This document shows, one piece after another, positions 47,597 to 56,332 of a stretch of 64,000 nt of DNA (within the stretch, counting starts at the first letter, position 1; each line of letters begins with the position of its first letter). Where the stretch lies: positions 1 to 64,000 of the forward strand of contig CACZQN010000031.1 of assembly GCA_902783375.1 (NCBI GenBank), written 5' to 3'. This DNA comes from an uncultured Lachnospiraceae bacterium. Lineage in GTDB: Bacteria; Bacillota; Clostridia; Lachnospirales; Lachnospiraceae. The translations under genes were made by a program, and so were the position numbers. The notes beneath the pieces were generated by a model. That model was given only the letters and a program-made list of their open reading frames with translations, was not told the DNA's origin and did no database searches.

Positions 47597-48232
47597 ATGG
47601 CAGGAATGGCAGAACAGGCAATTGATGAATTTCTTGCTGTCCTTGACAGCAAGGCAGCTGTGCCAGGCGGCGGTGGTGCCAGTGCGCTGGTCGGTGCCAT
47701 GGCGGCATCCCTTGCCGGCATGGTGGCACACCTGACGGAAGGAAAAAAGAAATACCAGGAGTGGTGGGATGAGATCCCGGAATGGCTCGCAGGGGCTGAA
47801 AAGCTCCGGCTGGAGCTGACTGCGCTGATGGATGCAGACGCAGAAGCGTTTCTGCCGCTTTCAAAAGCATACGGCCTTCCAAAGGATACGGAGGAAGAGA
47901 AGGCAGAGCGGGAGCGTGTCATGGAGGAGGCGCTTCTCACGGCAGCCATGCCGCCGCTCCACATGATGGAGAAGACGATGGAAGTCATCGAGCTTCTGAA
48001 GATCCTTGAGGTGAAGGGATCGACCCTTGCCGCCAGTGATGTGGCTGTGGCCGCAGAATTTGCCAACGCAGCACTCCGAGGCGCGGCGATGAACATTTTC
48101 ATCAATACAAAGATGATGAAGAACCGCGAACAGGCGGATGCGCTGAATCAGAAGGCACTGCTGATGATCGAAGTAGGCGGAACGGAAGCAAGAGAGATCT
48201 CGAAGCGCATTGCAGGCAGATTTTTAGCATAA
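47597..48232 (+). CDS. Cyclodeaminase/cyclohydrolase family protein (FchA-like)
   Basis: 211 residues, all helical. Family marks are PGGGGASALVGAMAASLAGMV and KGSTLAASDVAVAAEFANAALRGAAMN. Relatives act as formiminotetrahydrofolate cyclodeaminase or methenyl-THF cyclohydrolase. Its place ten bases before folD fits a folate one-carbon role. ATG 47597 follows GGAGGGAGGATGGAAG. Confidence 0.88.
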   Translation: MAGMAEQAIDEFLAVLDSKAAVPGGGGASALVGAMAASLAGMVAHLTEGKKKYQEWWDEIPEWLAGAEKLRLELTALMDADAEAFLPLSKAYGLPKDTEEEKAERERVMEEALLTAAMPPLHMMEKTMEVIELLKILEVKGSTLAASDVAVAAEFANAALRGAAMNIFINTKMMKNREQADALNQKALLMIEVGGTEAREISKRIAGRFLA

Positions 48233-48242
48233 AGGTGGGAAG

Positions 48243-49103
48243 ATGGAACTGATCAGAGGAAAAGATGTCGCTGCGGCGATGACAGAGAAGGTTGCAGCTG
48301 AGGTACAGAGATTACAGGAAACCGGACACAGGGCACCGGTCCTAGCCATCGTCCGGATCGGGGAACGCCCGGAGGACCTCGCCTATGAGCGCGGCGCGAA
48401 TACCCGGATGAAGAAATGCGGCATCACCGTGGAGTCCCATGTGTTCCCGGAAGATGTTGCAGAAGAGACATTTCTCAAAGCCTGGGAAGAGATCAATGCA
48501 AGGGAGACGGTTGACGGCATCCTGCTGTTCATGCCGCTTCCGAAGCAGATTGACACCGGGAAGGTGATCGCGAAGATGGATCCGGCGAAGGATATGGACG
48601 GCATCACAACGATCAACCAGGGAAAGATTTTCCGCGGAGAGAAGGACGGCTATGCACCGTGTACCGCCGAAGCCGTGATGGAGACACTGCATTTTGCTGG
48701 AATCGATGTCAAAGGACTCGAGACCGTCGTGGTCGGCAGAAGCAATGTGATCGGAAAGCCGGTCAGCATGCTGCTCCTGTCCGAGCATGCCACCGTCACC
48801 ATCTGCCACACCAGGACGAAGGATCTGCAGGCTGAATTAAAACGCGCAGACCTTGTGGTGGCCTGCGCGGGTGTAGCGGAAATGATTGATGGCTCGATGA
48901 TCAAAGAAGGTGCCATCGTGATGGATGTCGGCATCAACGGCAGAGCGGATGGCAGCATCTGCGGTGATGTGAAGACCGAGAGTCTGGAAGGCATCGCAGC
49001 CCTTGCGACACCGGTTCCGGGCGGCATCGGATCGGTTACGACTTCTGTGCTTGCAGACCATGTTCTGCGTGCATTTTGCGCCGGACAATCAGATAACAGA
49101 TGA
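48243..49103 (+). CDS. folD: Methylene-THF dehydrogenase / methenyl-THF cyclohydrolase
   Basis: 286 residues, bifunctional. Converts 5,10-methylene-THF (from GlyA) to 10-formyl-THF, used by PurN and PurH. Seen: the NAD(P) motif VVVGRSNVIGKPVSMLL, PCTAEAVMETL and the C-terminal TPVPGGIGSVTTSVL. The usual catalytic tyrosine and lysine region reads AYERGANTRMKKCG. The last 68 bases overlap, tail to tail, the MATE gene on the other strand. Confidence 0.96.
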   Translation: MELIRGKDVAAAMTEKVAAEVQRLQETGHRAPVLAIVRIGERPEDLAYERGANTRMKKCGITVESHVFPEDVAEETFLKAWEEINARETVDGILLFMPLPKQIDTGKVIAKMDPAKDMDGITTINQGKIFRGEKDGYAPCTAEAVMETLHFAGIDVKGLETVVVGRSNVIGKPVSMLLLSEHATVTICHTRTKDLQAELKRADLVVACAGVAEMIDGSMIKEGAIVMDVGINGRADGSICGDVKTESLEGIAALATPVPGGIGSVTTSVLADHVLRAFCAGQSDNR

Positions 49104-50442
49104 GATGTGCCAGGAAGGTAAGCGCCCAGCTGATCGGGTAGGAGATGTAGAGCGTCTCGATCGTGCGGTTCCACTGGAAGATGGTAAAGATCCAGATGAT
49201 CCGGAACGCACAGGCACCGATCAGGGAGACGACCATCGGCAGGAGTGAGTAGCCGATGCCGCGCATGGAACCAACCATGGTATCCATCATGCCGCAGAGG
49301 AAATAGCTGATGCAGCAGATGGAGAGGCGCTTCAGACCATACCGGATGACTTCTGCGTCCGTGTTGTAGATGCGGAGCAGGGTGCCGCCGAAGTACCAGG
49401 CGGAGGCTCCGAGAATCAGGCCGGTCAGAAGGACCAGCACCTGGCAGCAGAAGAGGACTCTGTCCACCCGCTTCGTCTTGCCGGCACCGTAGTTCTGACT
49501 GGTGAACGACAGGTTGGACTGGTAGAAGGCATTCATGGCCGTGTAGACAAAGCCTTCGATATTGGAGGCCGCCGTGTTGCCGGCCATGACGGTCGATCCG
49601 AACGAATTGATGGAGGACTGGATCAGGACATTCGAGATGGAGAAGATGCAGCCCTGCAGTCCGGCCGGAAGACCGATCTGCAGGATCGGGATCAGCCGTC
49701 TCGGGACGATCCGGATCTTTCTCAGGTCCAGGTGAATCGAACTGTTCTCAAGCATCAGACAGCGGATCGTCAGGACCATGGAAAATGCCTGTGACAGGAT
49801 GGTTGCGAGTGCGACGCCGGCAACACCCATGTGCAGGACGATGACAAAAAACAGATTCAGACAGACATTGATGACCCCGGCTATCGTGAGATAGTACAGG
49901 GGTCTTTTTGTATCACCGATGGAGCGGAGGATGGCGGAACCGAAGTTGTAGAGCATCGACATCGGAACGCCGATGAACAGAATCCGCATATAGGTGGCCG
50001 CCTGATCGATGACATCGTCCGGCGTGGACATCAGGGTCAGGATCGGCCTCGATGCGGTGACACCAACGATCAGCAGAATGAGACCGCCGATCAGGCTGAC
50101 GGCGATGGATGTATGAACAGTCTCACTGACGGCCTCGTCATCATGGGCACCATAGAAACGGCCGACCATGACATTTGCTCCCACGGAGAGACCGATGAAA
50201 AGGCTGACCAGAAGATTGATCAGGGAACCGGTCGAGCCGACAGCAGCGAGTGCGGTCGGACCGGTAAAGCGACCGACGACCACCACATCGGCGGCGTTAA
50301 ACAGAAGCTGAAGGACACCGGACGCCATCAGCGGCAGGGCGAAGACCAGGATCCGGCCGAACAGCGGTCCGTTCAGCATATCAATTTCATAGGCACTTCT
50401 GCCGGAACGGTTTTCCGATCCGGCTGCATTCTTAGCAGACAT
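49036..50442 (-). CDS. MATE family efflux transporter
   Basis: 468 residues, 12 predicted helices. Seen: PLFGRILVFALPLMASGVLQLLFNAADVVVVGRF and VGSTGSLINLLVSLFIGLSVG. Similar in type to the MATE at 30736. Its last 23 codons are antisense to the end of folD; no terminator separates them. The start ATG 50442 has AAAGGT upstream. Substrate unknown. Confidence 0.93.
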   Translation of the reverse strand: MSAKNAAGSENRSGRSAYEIDMLNGPLFGRILVFALPLMASGVLQLLFNAADVVVVGRFTGPTALAAVGSTGSLINLLVSLFIGLSVGANVMVGRFYGAHDDEAVSETVHTSIAVSLIGGLILLIVGVTASRPILTLMSTPDDVIDQAATYMRILFIGVPMSMLYNFGSAILRSIGDTKRPLYYLTIAGVINVCLNLFFVIVLHMGVAGVALATILSQAFSMVLTIRCLMLENSSIHLDLRKIRIVPRRLIPILQIGLPAGLQGCIFSISNVLIQSSINSFGSTVMAGNTAASNIEGFVYTAMNAFYQSNLSFTSQNYGAGKTKRVDRVLFCCQVLVLLTGLILGASAWYFGGTLLRIYNTDAEVIRYGLKRLSICCISYFLCGMMDTMVGSMRGIGYSLLPMVVSLIGACAFRIIWIFTIFQWNRTIETLYISYPISWALTFLAHLICYLIVRRKMHAEHGLQAQKS

Positions 50443-50473
50443 ATCGCATACCTTTCACCAGGACTTCCAGGAT

Positions 50474-50492
50474 GTCGGTCCTGAATACTTAC
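50474..50492 (-). repeat. Single copy of the dispersed 19-bp motif (two mismatches)
   Basis: GTCGGTCCTGAATACTTAC, 32 bases upstream of the MATE start. The rest of 50493-50643 shows one weak imperfect stem (TCCGGAATC with GATTCGGGA near 50597-50617) and nothing else I can name. Confidence 0.55.
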
Positions 50493-50643
50493 TTTCACTA
50501 TTGAATCGCGTACTCATCGTTTTACATGATTTCATAGAAGAAGTCAATGGACGAAAGCCCTGATTTGTTGTACTTTTCTTGGAAAAATACGGTTTCCGGA
50601 ATCTGTTCCGGATTCGGGACCTTTCGAATGTTGCGATTGCCAC

Positions 50644-50673
50644 TTGCCAAAGGAGGGGAAGCCGTGTTACAAT
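50644..50673 (+). promoter_or_regulatory. Promoter of the ABC importer operon
   Basis: TTGCCA and TACAAT are separated by 18 bases; the first ATG is 54 bases downstream, preceded by GAAAGGAG. Confidence 0.6.
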
Positions 50674-50726
50674 GCCAGAGAATGTTCAAAATTTAACAAG
50701 CATTTATTTCTGAAAGGAGAACAATC

Positions 50727-51935
50727 ATGAAGAAAGCTTGGATTTCGATCCTCCTGACTGCAGTGATGGTCTTCGCATTGACAGCTTGCGGTGGATCCCA
50801 GACTGCCACGACGAACCAGACCGTGAACGAGGCAGTGTCCGCTGCGAAAGAGGAAGTGAAGGAAACCGTCTCTGCTGCAGCCTCTGCAGCGAGCGAAGTC
50901 GTTGAAACCGCCGAGAGTGCTGCCAGTGAAGCAGCTGAGACGGTTGAGAGTGCAGTGAGCGAAGTGGCTGAGACCGCTGAAAGCGCAGTGAGTGAAGTGA
51001 CTGAGACCGCTGAAAGCACAGTCGAGGAAGTCACAGAGACTGCTGAAAGCGTGACGGTCCGCGTGGGTTCCCTCAAGGGACCGACCACCATGGGACTGGT
51101 GAATCTGATGAAGGCTTCTGAGAATGGCGAGGCCGAGGGTTCTTACGAGTTTACGATGGCAACACAGGCAGATGAGATCCTCGCCGGCGTTGTCGGCGGC
51201 AATATTGACATTGCCCTGATCCCGGCAAATGTAGCAGCAGTCCTCTACAAGAGAACTGAGGGCGGTGTTGCAGCAGTTGATATCAATACCCTTGGCGTTC
51301 TTTACTGCGTGACCGGAGATGATTCCATCACTTCCGTCAAGGACTTTGCCGGCAAGACCGTGATTACAACCGGACAGGGCAGCACACCGGAGTATGCGAT
51401 CAACTTCCTGCTTGCACAGAACGGCATTACGGACTGCACACTGGAGTTCAAGTCTGAGGCAACGGAGGTTGCAGCTGCACTTGCACAGGACCCGACACAG
51501 ATCGCTGTTCTGCCGCAGCCGTTTGCAACTGTAGCGCAGGTGCAGAATGATGCACTGCACGCTGCATTTTCGCTCGCAGATGAGTGGGATGCGCTGGGCG
51601 TGGAGTCAAGATTCCTGACAGGCGCGACGATCGTCCGCAAGGCATTTCTTGAGGAGCATCCGGAGGCTGTAGACCTGTTCATCAAGGAACACGCTGCTTC
51701 TGCCGAGAAGGCTGTGAGCGATGTCGAAGGTACAGCTGCACTGGTCGCTGAGTATGGCATCATCGAGAAGGCACCGATTGCGCAGAAGGCACTTCCATAC
51801 TGCAACATCGTCTGCATCACGGGTGATGAGATGAAGGATGCACTTTCTGGTTACCTGACCACCTTGTTTGAACAGAATCCGGCAGCTGTCGGCGGTGCGA
51901 TGCCGGCTGAGGATTTCTATTACACGGGGAAATGA
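50727..51935 (+). CDS. ABC transporter substrate-binding lipoprotein with hendecad stalk
   Basis: 402 residues. Lipobox LTAC with Cys21, so it is membrane-anchored outside the cell. Residues about 30-108 form a low-complexity Ala/Glu/Ser/Val helix, including four perfect-phase 11-residue repeats of the form ETAESAVSEVA (60-103). The binding domain (from 110) is of the NrtA/SsuA/TauA (NMT1-like) type: GSLKGPTTMGLVNLM, LIPANVAAVLY, TGQGSTPEYAINFLL. Ligand unknown. The permease and ATPase follow with four-base overlaps. Confidence 0.9.
   Translation: MKKAWISILLTAVMVFALTACGGSQTATTNQTVNEAVSAAKEEVKETVSAAASAASEVVETAESAASEAAETVESAVSEVAETAESAVSEVTETAESTVEEVTETAESVTVRVGSLKGPTTMGLVNLMKASENGEAEGSYEFTMATQADEILAGVVGGNIDIALIPANVAAVLYKRTEGGVAAVDINTLGVLYCVTGDDSITSVKDFAGKTVITTGQGSTPEYAINFLLAQNGITDCTLEFKSEATEVAAALAQDPTQIAVLPQPFATVAQVQNDALHAAFSLADEWDALGVESRFLTGATIVRKAFLEEHPEAVDLFIKEHAASAEKAVSDVEGTAALVAEYGIIEKAPIAQKALPYCNIVCITGDEMKDALSGYLTTLFEQNPAAVGGAMPAEDFYYTGK
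50904..51035 (+). repeat. Four 33-bp tandem repeats coding an 11-residue unit
   Basis: Units read ETAESAASEAA, ETVESAVSEVA, ETAESAVSEVT, ETAESTVEEVT. The 11-residue period is that of a hendecad coiled coil. Confidence 0.85.
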
Positions 51936-52699
51936 AAATCAAGAATAAATGGCTGATCCGACTGCTGGTTTTCGCGTTCTGGATCATCCTCTGGGCAGCT
52001 GCTGCAAGATGGATTCACAATCCGATCCTTGCGGCAGGCCCCGTGGATACGATGCGGGCGCTGATCCGGCTGGCGGGGACAGCTGATTTCTACAGATCCA
52101 TTCTGAATTCCATGCTGAGGATTCTCCTGGGGCTTATCGCCGGGGGAATCCTTGGTGTGCTTTTCGGGGCACTTTGCTATCGTTTTGCGCTGCTTCGGAC
52201 CGTGATTTCTCCGGCAGTGGCTGCGATGAAGTCTGTCCCGGTCGCGAGCTTTGTCATCCTGATTCTGATCTGGGCGGGGAGCAGGAATCTGGCCTTTTTC
52301 ATCGTCCTGTTCGTCTCGTTCCCGATTCTCTATCTGAATACCTTGTCGGGCCTCATGGCGACGCCTTCGGAGATGACGGAGATGGTGCAGATCTTTCATA
52401 TGCCGCTCGTCCGCAGAATCCGGTATCTGTATCTGCCGCAGCTTCAGCCATTTCTTGAGAGTGCCGTCACACTGGCACTGGGCATGAGCTTCAAGTCCGG
52501 CGTCGCGGCAGAGGTCATCGGACAGCCGCTTCTCTCGATCGGAAATGGCCTGTACCGTGCGAAGATCTACCTGAATACAGAAGAAGTGTTCGCATGGACG
52601 ATTGTCATCCTGCTGATCTCCTGGGGACTCGAGAGCGGGATCGCTAAATTGATCGGCAGAAAGAAGCGGAAAGCGGCCGGAGAGGATGGTGCGGCATGA
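51932..52699 (+). CDS. ABC transporter permease
   Basis: 255 residues, about six membrane helices, BPD_transp_1 type, with an EAA-type loop (SEMTEMVQIFHMPLVRRIRYLYLPQ) for contact with the ATPase. It resembles SsuC/TauC permeases. The ATG overlaps the previous stop (ATGA), and its own stop overlaps the ATPase ATG the same way. Confidence 0.92.
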   Translation: MKIKNKWLIRLLVFAFWIILWAAAARWIHNPILAAGPVDTMRALIRLAGTADFYRSILNSMLRILLGLIAGGILGVLFGALCYRFALLRTVISPAVAAMKSVPVASFVILILIWAGSRNLAFFIVLFVSFPILYLNTLSGLMATPSEMTEMVQIFHMPLVRRIRYLYLPQLQPFLESAVTLALGMSFKSGVAAEVIGQPLLSIGNGLYRAKIYLNTEEVFAWTIVILLISWGLESGIAKLIGRKKRKAAGEDGAA

Positions 52700-53271
52700 T
52701 TGTTCTACGAGATCTCACGAAAGCATATGATGGCCGCATGGTGATCGAGCGCTTTTCAGCGGAGCTGCAGGAGGGCGGGAAATATCTGATCACGGCGCCG
52801 TCAGGGGCCGGGAAGACGACACTGCTGCGGCTGATCCTGGGGCTCGAGAAGCCCGATGCCGGCGAAGTGGACTTTCAGGGGCAGGAGCCGAGGTTTGGCG
52901 TCTGTTTCCAGGAGGACCGGCTCTTTTCGTCGTTCTCCGCTGTCCAGAATGTTGTCTCGGTGCACAGTTTCCTGAAGGGGGCTGACGGCGAGGCCAGGGC
53001 AAGGAGCATGCTGGCGGAGATTCTTCCGGAAGAGGAGTTGGGGAAACCTGTATCGGAGCTTTCCGGTGGGATGAAGCGAAGAGTTTCCCTCGTGCGCGCC
53101 ATGATGTCAGACGGGAACGTTCTGGTGCTGGATGAACCTTTTACCGGGCTTGATGATGAAACCCGGAGGCGTGCGATTCATTTCCTTGAGAAGCATAGAG
53201 GAGACCGAACCCTGATCCTGACGTCGCATGTGACAGATGGACTTTCTGATTTTGAAATTCTTTCTCTTTGA
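52696..53271 (+). CDS. Short ABC transporter ATPase
   Basis: 191 residues, which is short for the family (usually 230-260): the C-terminal end after the H-loop is nearly missing. Walker A is APSGAGKT at 34-41, with Ala in place of the first Gly. Q-loop GVCFQEDRLF, signature LSGGMKRR, Walker B VLVLDEPFTGLD and H-loop His (TSHVTDGL) are intact, so it should be active. Partner of the permease and binding protein. Confidence 0.9.
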   Translation: MIVLRDLTKAYDGRMVIERFSAELQEGGKYLITAPSGAGKTTLLRLILGLEKPDAGEVDFQGQEPRFGVCFQEDRLFSSFSAVQNVVSVHSFLKGADGEARARSMLAEILPEEELGKPVSELSGGMKRRVSLVRAMMSDGNVLVLDEPFTGLDDETRRRAIHFLEKHRGDRTLILTSHVTDGLSDFEILSL

Positions 53272-53282
53272 GCTTGTTTTTC

Positions 53283-53311
53283 TTGCACCACATCTTCGGG
53301 TGCGGTATAAT
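53283..53311 (+). promoter_or_regulatory. Esterase promoter
   Basis: TTGCAC and a perfect TATAAT are separated by 17 bases. The -10 box merges with the left arm of the following hairpin. Confidence 0.7.
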
Positions 53312-53368
53312 ACCTTCTGGATGATTAGTCATCAAACTGATGACGGATCACAGAAGGTATTTTCTATT
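53309..53368 (+). terminator. Terminator of the ABC operon overlapping the esterase promoter
   Basis: AATACCTTCTG / CAGAAGGTATT outer stem, inner GTCATC/GATGAC stem, then TTTTC and TATTTT. Transcripts from the promoter at 53283 would start inside the left arm and lose part of the stem, while read-through from the ABC genes would form it fully. Confidence 0.7.
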
Positions 53369-53387
53369 TTGAAGGAGGGATTACAAG

Positions 53388-54977
53388 ATGGCAAAGCAGT
53401 TCGTCTGCAACGACTCGACTGTCGTTACAACCACGAAGGGAAAACTCAGAGGTTTCCTGTTTGACGGGATTTACACATTTCACGGGATCCGCTATGCGAA
53501 GGCAAAGCGTTTCCAGATGCCGGAGCCGGTTGATGCATGGGATGGCGTGAAGGATGCACTTTCCTATGGCATGATCTGTCCGGTCTTAAATCAGCCGATG
53601 CCGATGGGTGAGGTCTTGACACCGCACCGCTTCTGGCCGGAGAGCGAGCACTGCCAGTATCTGAATGTCTGGACGAAGTCCATCGATCCGTCGGCGAAGA
53701 AGCCGGTCATGGTCTGGTTCCATGGTGGCGGATACTCTGCAGGGTCCTCCATCGAGCAGGTTGCCTATGAAGGGGACAATCTTGCAAAGTTCGGTGATGT
53801 TGTTGTCGTTACCGTCAACCACAGACTGAACATTTTCGGACATCTCGATCTGTCTGCATTTGGTGAGAAGTACTGGAACTCTGTGAACGTTGGTATCGCA
53901 GACCTGGTTGCATCCCTTGAATGGGTGCGCGACAATATTGCAGCTTTCGGCGGTGATCCGGAGAATGTCCTGATCTTCGGTCAGTCCGGCGGCGGCGGAA
54001 AGGTCACGACACTTGGCCAGACTCCTGCAGCTGACGGCCTGTTCCACAAGGCAATTGTCATGAGCGGTGTCATCGGGGAAGATTTCCAGACATCGACTGT
54101 TTCCGGTAAGGAATTTGCACTGGCTATTGCTGCTGAGCTTGGCATCGAAGAGAAGGATATCGAGAAGTTGGAGAAGGTTCCGTCAAAGCTTCTGATCCGT
54201 GCGACCAACAAGGCTGAGAAGAAACTGAGAAAAGAAGGAAAGTTCTATAACTGGGGACCGGTTGCAAATTCCTGGTATAAGGGTGATCCGCTGAAGGTCG
54301 GTTTCAATCCATCTTATCAGAAGGTCCCGACCATGGTCGGTTCTGTCCTTGCGGAATTCGCATTCGGCGGCCCGGTTCTCATGGATAAGGAAGGCATGAG
54401 CGCTGAGGAGAGAAGAGCTGTTGTGGCAGCAAAGTTCGGTGAAGAGAATGCCGACAAGGTCATTGCATGCTTTAAGAGCGCATATCCGGACAAGAACGAG
54501 GTCTATGCCTGCGATCTCGATGTCAACGGCTTCCGCCCGCTGACCATCAAGTATGTGAAAGAAAAGGCAAAAGATGCAGAGGCTCCGGTTTACTCCTACA
54601 TGTTCTCTCTGATTTTCAACTACATGGGCGGCAAGGCAGCATGGCACTGCTCCGATATCGCATTCTTCTTCCACAACGCGACGAGACTGCCGATCTGCCA
54701 GATCGATGGCGTGACCGAACAGCTCGAGGACAAGATGGCCGGCGCATTTGTCAACTTCGCATACACCGGCAACCCGAATGTAGAAGGTCTGCCTGAGTGG
54801 CATGCAAGCACAGGGGATACCGTCAATACGATGGTCTTCGATGCAGAATGTGAAGAGCGCGTCAACTACGACGAGGACGTCGTGAAGTATATCGCATCAG
54901 TGACACCGCCGTTCCACTTTGATTTCAATATGGACGATGATGAGGACGAAGAGGGCGGAAGTGCCTGGTTCTTCTAA
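53388..54977 (+). CDS. Type B carboxylesterase family protein
   Basis: 529 residues, no signal peptide, so cytosolic. Alpha/beta hydrolase with oxyanion-hole VWFHGGGYSAGS, nucleophile elbow FGQSGGGGK, and a C-terminal AWHCSDIAFFF with the likely catalytic His. It ends in an acidic tail (MDDDEDEEGGSAWFF). Substrate unknown. ATG 53388 follows GGAGGGATTACAAG. It is convergent with the nucleotidyltransferase gene 35 bases on. Confidence 0.92.
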   Translation: MAKQFVCNDSTVVTTTKGKLRGFLFDGIYTFHGIRYAKAKRFQMPEPVDAWDGVKDALSYGMICPVLNQPMPMGEVLTPHRFWPESEHCQYLNVWTKSIDPSAKKPVMVWFHGGGYSAGSSIEQVAYEGDNLAKFGDVVVVTVNHRLNIFGHLDLSAFGEKYWNSVNVGIADLVASLEWVRDNIAAFGGDPENVLIFGQSGGGGKVTTLGQTPAADGLFHKAIVMSGVIGEDFQTSTVSGKEFALAIAAELGIEEKDIEKLEKVPSKLLIRATNKAEKKLRKEGKFYNWGPVANSWYKGDPLKVGFNPSYQKVPTMVGSVLAEFAFGGPVLMDKEGMSAEERRAVVAAKFGEENADKVIACFKSAYPDKNEVYACDLDVNGFRPLTIKYVKEKAKDAEAPVYSYMFSLIFNYMGGKAAWHCSDIAFFFHNATRLPICQIDGVTEQLEDKMAGAFVNFAYTGNPNVEGLPEWHASTGDTVNTMVFDAECEERVNYDEDVVKYIASVTPPFHFDFNMDDDEDEEGGSAWFF

Positions 54978-55012
54978 AGCGTCGATTCGGCGACAAATGA
55001 TACACCTTAAAG

Positions 55013-56230
55013 TTACCACCTGCACATCCTGGCGAGTGGAGACAGGAGATCGAAGATGATACGGTTTCCGTCAACACTTCGTTCGCCACAGTCCACTTGC
55101 CAGGTGTGGATGTGCATCCTGTGAAAGAACCGCGCAGCAAAACCAAGATGGATCTTTTCAGAAAATCTCTCCCACCAGAGAAAGACACGGTCCATCCATG
55201 CGTGGATGCGAATCTCTCCGGCGAGGGAGTCCTTACGGATGTTCAGTTCTTTCCCGAACTGCTCTTTATAAAATGCGCGGAGTTCCTCTGCGAGTGCCGA
55301 AGCTGAGCCTCTGACTTCCTTAAAACGATTCTGCAGGATGTCATCTGCACGGACACGGACCATATGTTCTTCGACATTCACTGCCAGACCATCCGGACTG
55401 ATGAGCCAGCTTCTGCGGGAGACTGGAACCGTGTCTTTGATCTGGCGGAGCAGGGATGCAGAGAAGTTCACGAGGGCGTCCTTTTGCCCATCCTCTATGT
55501 GGAAGGGACGCCCTGTTTCATAGGCTGTACCGATGCCTTCAATCAGATCTTTGAAATCCTGAAAGTCAGCATTCTGAAGAGCCCAGTCATGGGCTTCTTT
55601 TTTTGAGAGAAGAAGATTGTCCCGCTTGTAGGCGAGAACACGGAGAAGATTCAGGATGCCGTATACAGGAGCTTTGAGAATATTGTCTGCGGCATCTTCA
55701 GCATCCAGCTCAATACTTGCACGGAATTCTTTGGCAGCCGGGGCCTTAAAGAGTTCTCTGGCCGGAGGCCCAAAGAGCGTGATGCCGCGGTGGAAGATGA
55801 TCATAAAGTGTGCGGCGAGATCTGGATCTGTTCCATGCATCTCCTGCACGAAAGCTGTCGGATCTGCAATACAGCGTGCATGATGCATCCGGGAGTAATG
55901 CAGCACAAAGGGAGTCGGGTAGATAAAGTTCCGGCAGTATTCTTCAAGAACAACACTCATCTCAATCCCTTTTGCAGGGGCATCCTGGTCAAGCTTCAGG
56001 ACCTGGTTTAAGAAGGCGAGCTTTGCAGTCTCATCCGGAGTATCCTTCACGACAACGATGAGATCAAGATCACTTGTCTCCGGGTGAAAACAGCCCATAG
56101 CAGCAGAGCCGTGCAGATAGACACCGGTCAGATTCTCGCCAAAGCAATTCTTAGAAGCCTCGACAAATGCAAAAAGCAGGCTGTGGGTGTTTTCCGGAAG
56201 AAGAGCAAGACGCTCAGACTGGTTCAGCAT
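55013..56230 (-). CDS. Nucleotidyltransferase-domain protein (aminoglycoside adenylyltransferase-like)
   Basis: 405 residues. The N-terminal polymerase-beta-type motif is complete (LHGSAAMGCF, then SDLDLIVV), followed by a helical domain as in ANT(9)/ANT(3'') and DUF4111 proteins. These are normally about 260 residues; here about 140 additional residues at the C-terminus match nothing I recognise. It may modify a small molecule; antibiotic resistance cannot be claimed from sequence. ATG 56230 has AAAGGA upstream. Confidence 0.78.
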   Translation of the reverse strand: MLNQSERLALLPENTHSLLFAFVEASKNCFGENLTGVYLHGSAAMGCFHPETSDLDLIVVVKDTPDETAKLAFLNQVLKLDQDAPAKGIEMSVVLEEYCRNFIYPTPFVLHYSRMHHARCIADPTAFVQEMHGTDPDLAAHFMIIFHRGITLFGPPARELFKAPAAKEFRASIELDAEDAADNILKAPVYGILNLLRVLAYKRDNLLLSKKEAHDWALQNADFQDFKDLIEGIGTAYETGRPFHIEDGQKDALVNFSASLLRQIKDTVPVSRRSWLISPDGLAVNVEEHMVRVRADDILQNRFKEVRGSASALAEELRAFYKEQFGKELNIRKDSLAGEIRIHAWMDRVFLWWERFSEKIHLGFAARFFHRMHIHTWQVDCGERSVDGNRIIFDLLSPLARMCRW

Positions 56231-56250
56231 GACAGGTCCTTTCTGAAGGG

Positions 56251-56313
56251 TATTCTTTTAAAAGAATATCCCCGGGAGAGTGCCAGCCAATGGCAGGCAC
56301 CCCTCCCGGGGAT
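56251..56313 (-). terminator. upp terminator with adjoining 18-bp palindrome
   Basis: On the minus strand ATCCCCGGGAG pairs with CTCCCGGGGAT around an inner TGCC.../GGCA stem, followed by TTCTTTT. This T tract is itself half of a perfect 18-bp palindrome, TATTCTTTTAAAAGAATA (56251-56268), 21 bases before the nucleotidyltransferase start. Confidence 0.75.
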
Positions 56314-56332
56314 TATTTATCCAGGAATCAAA

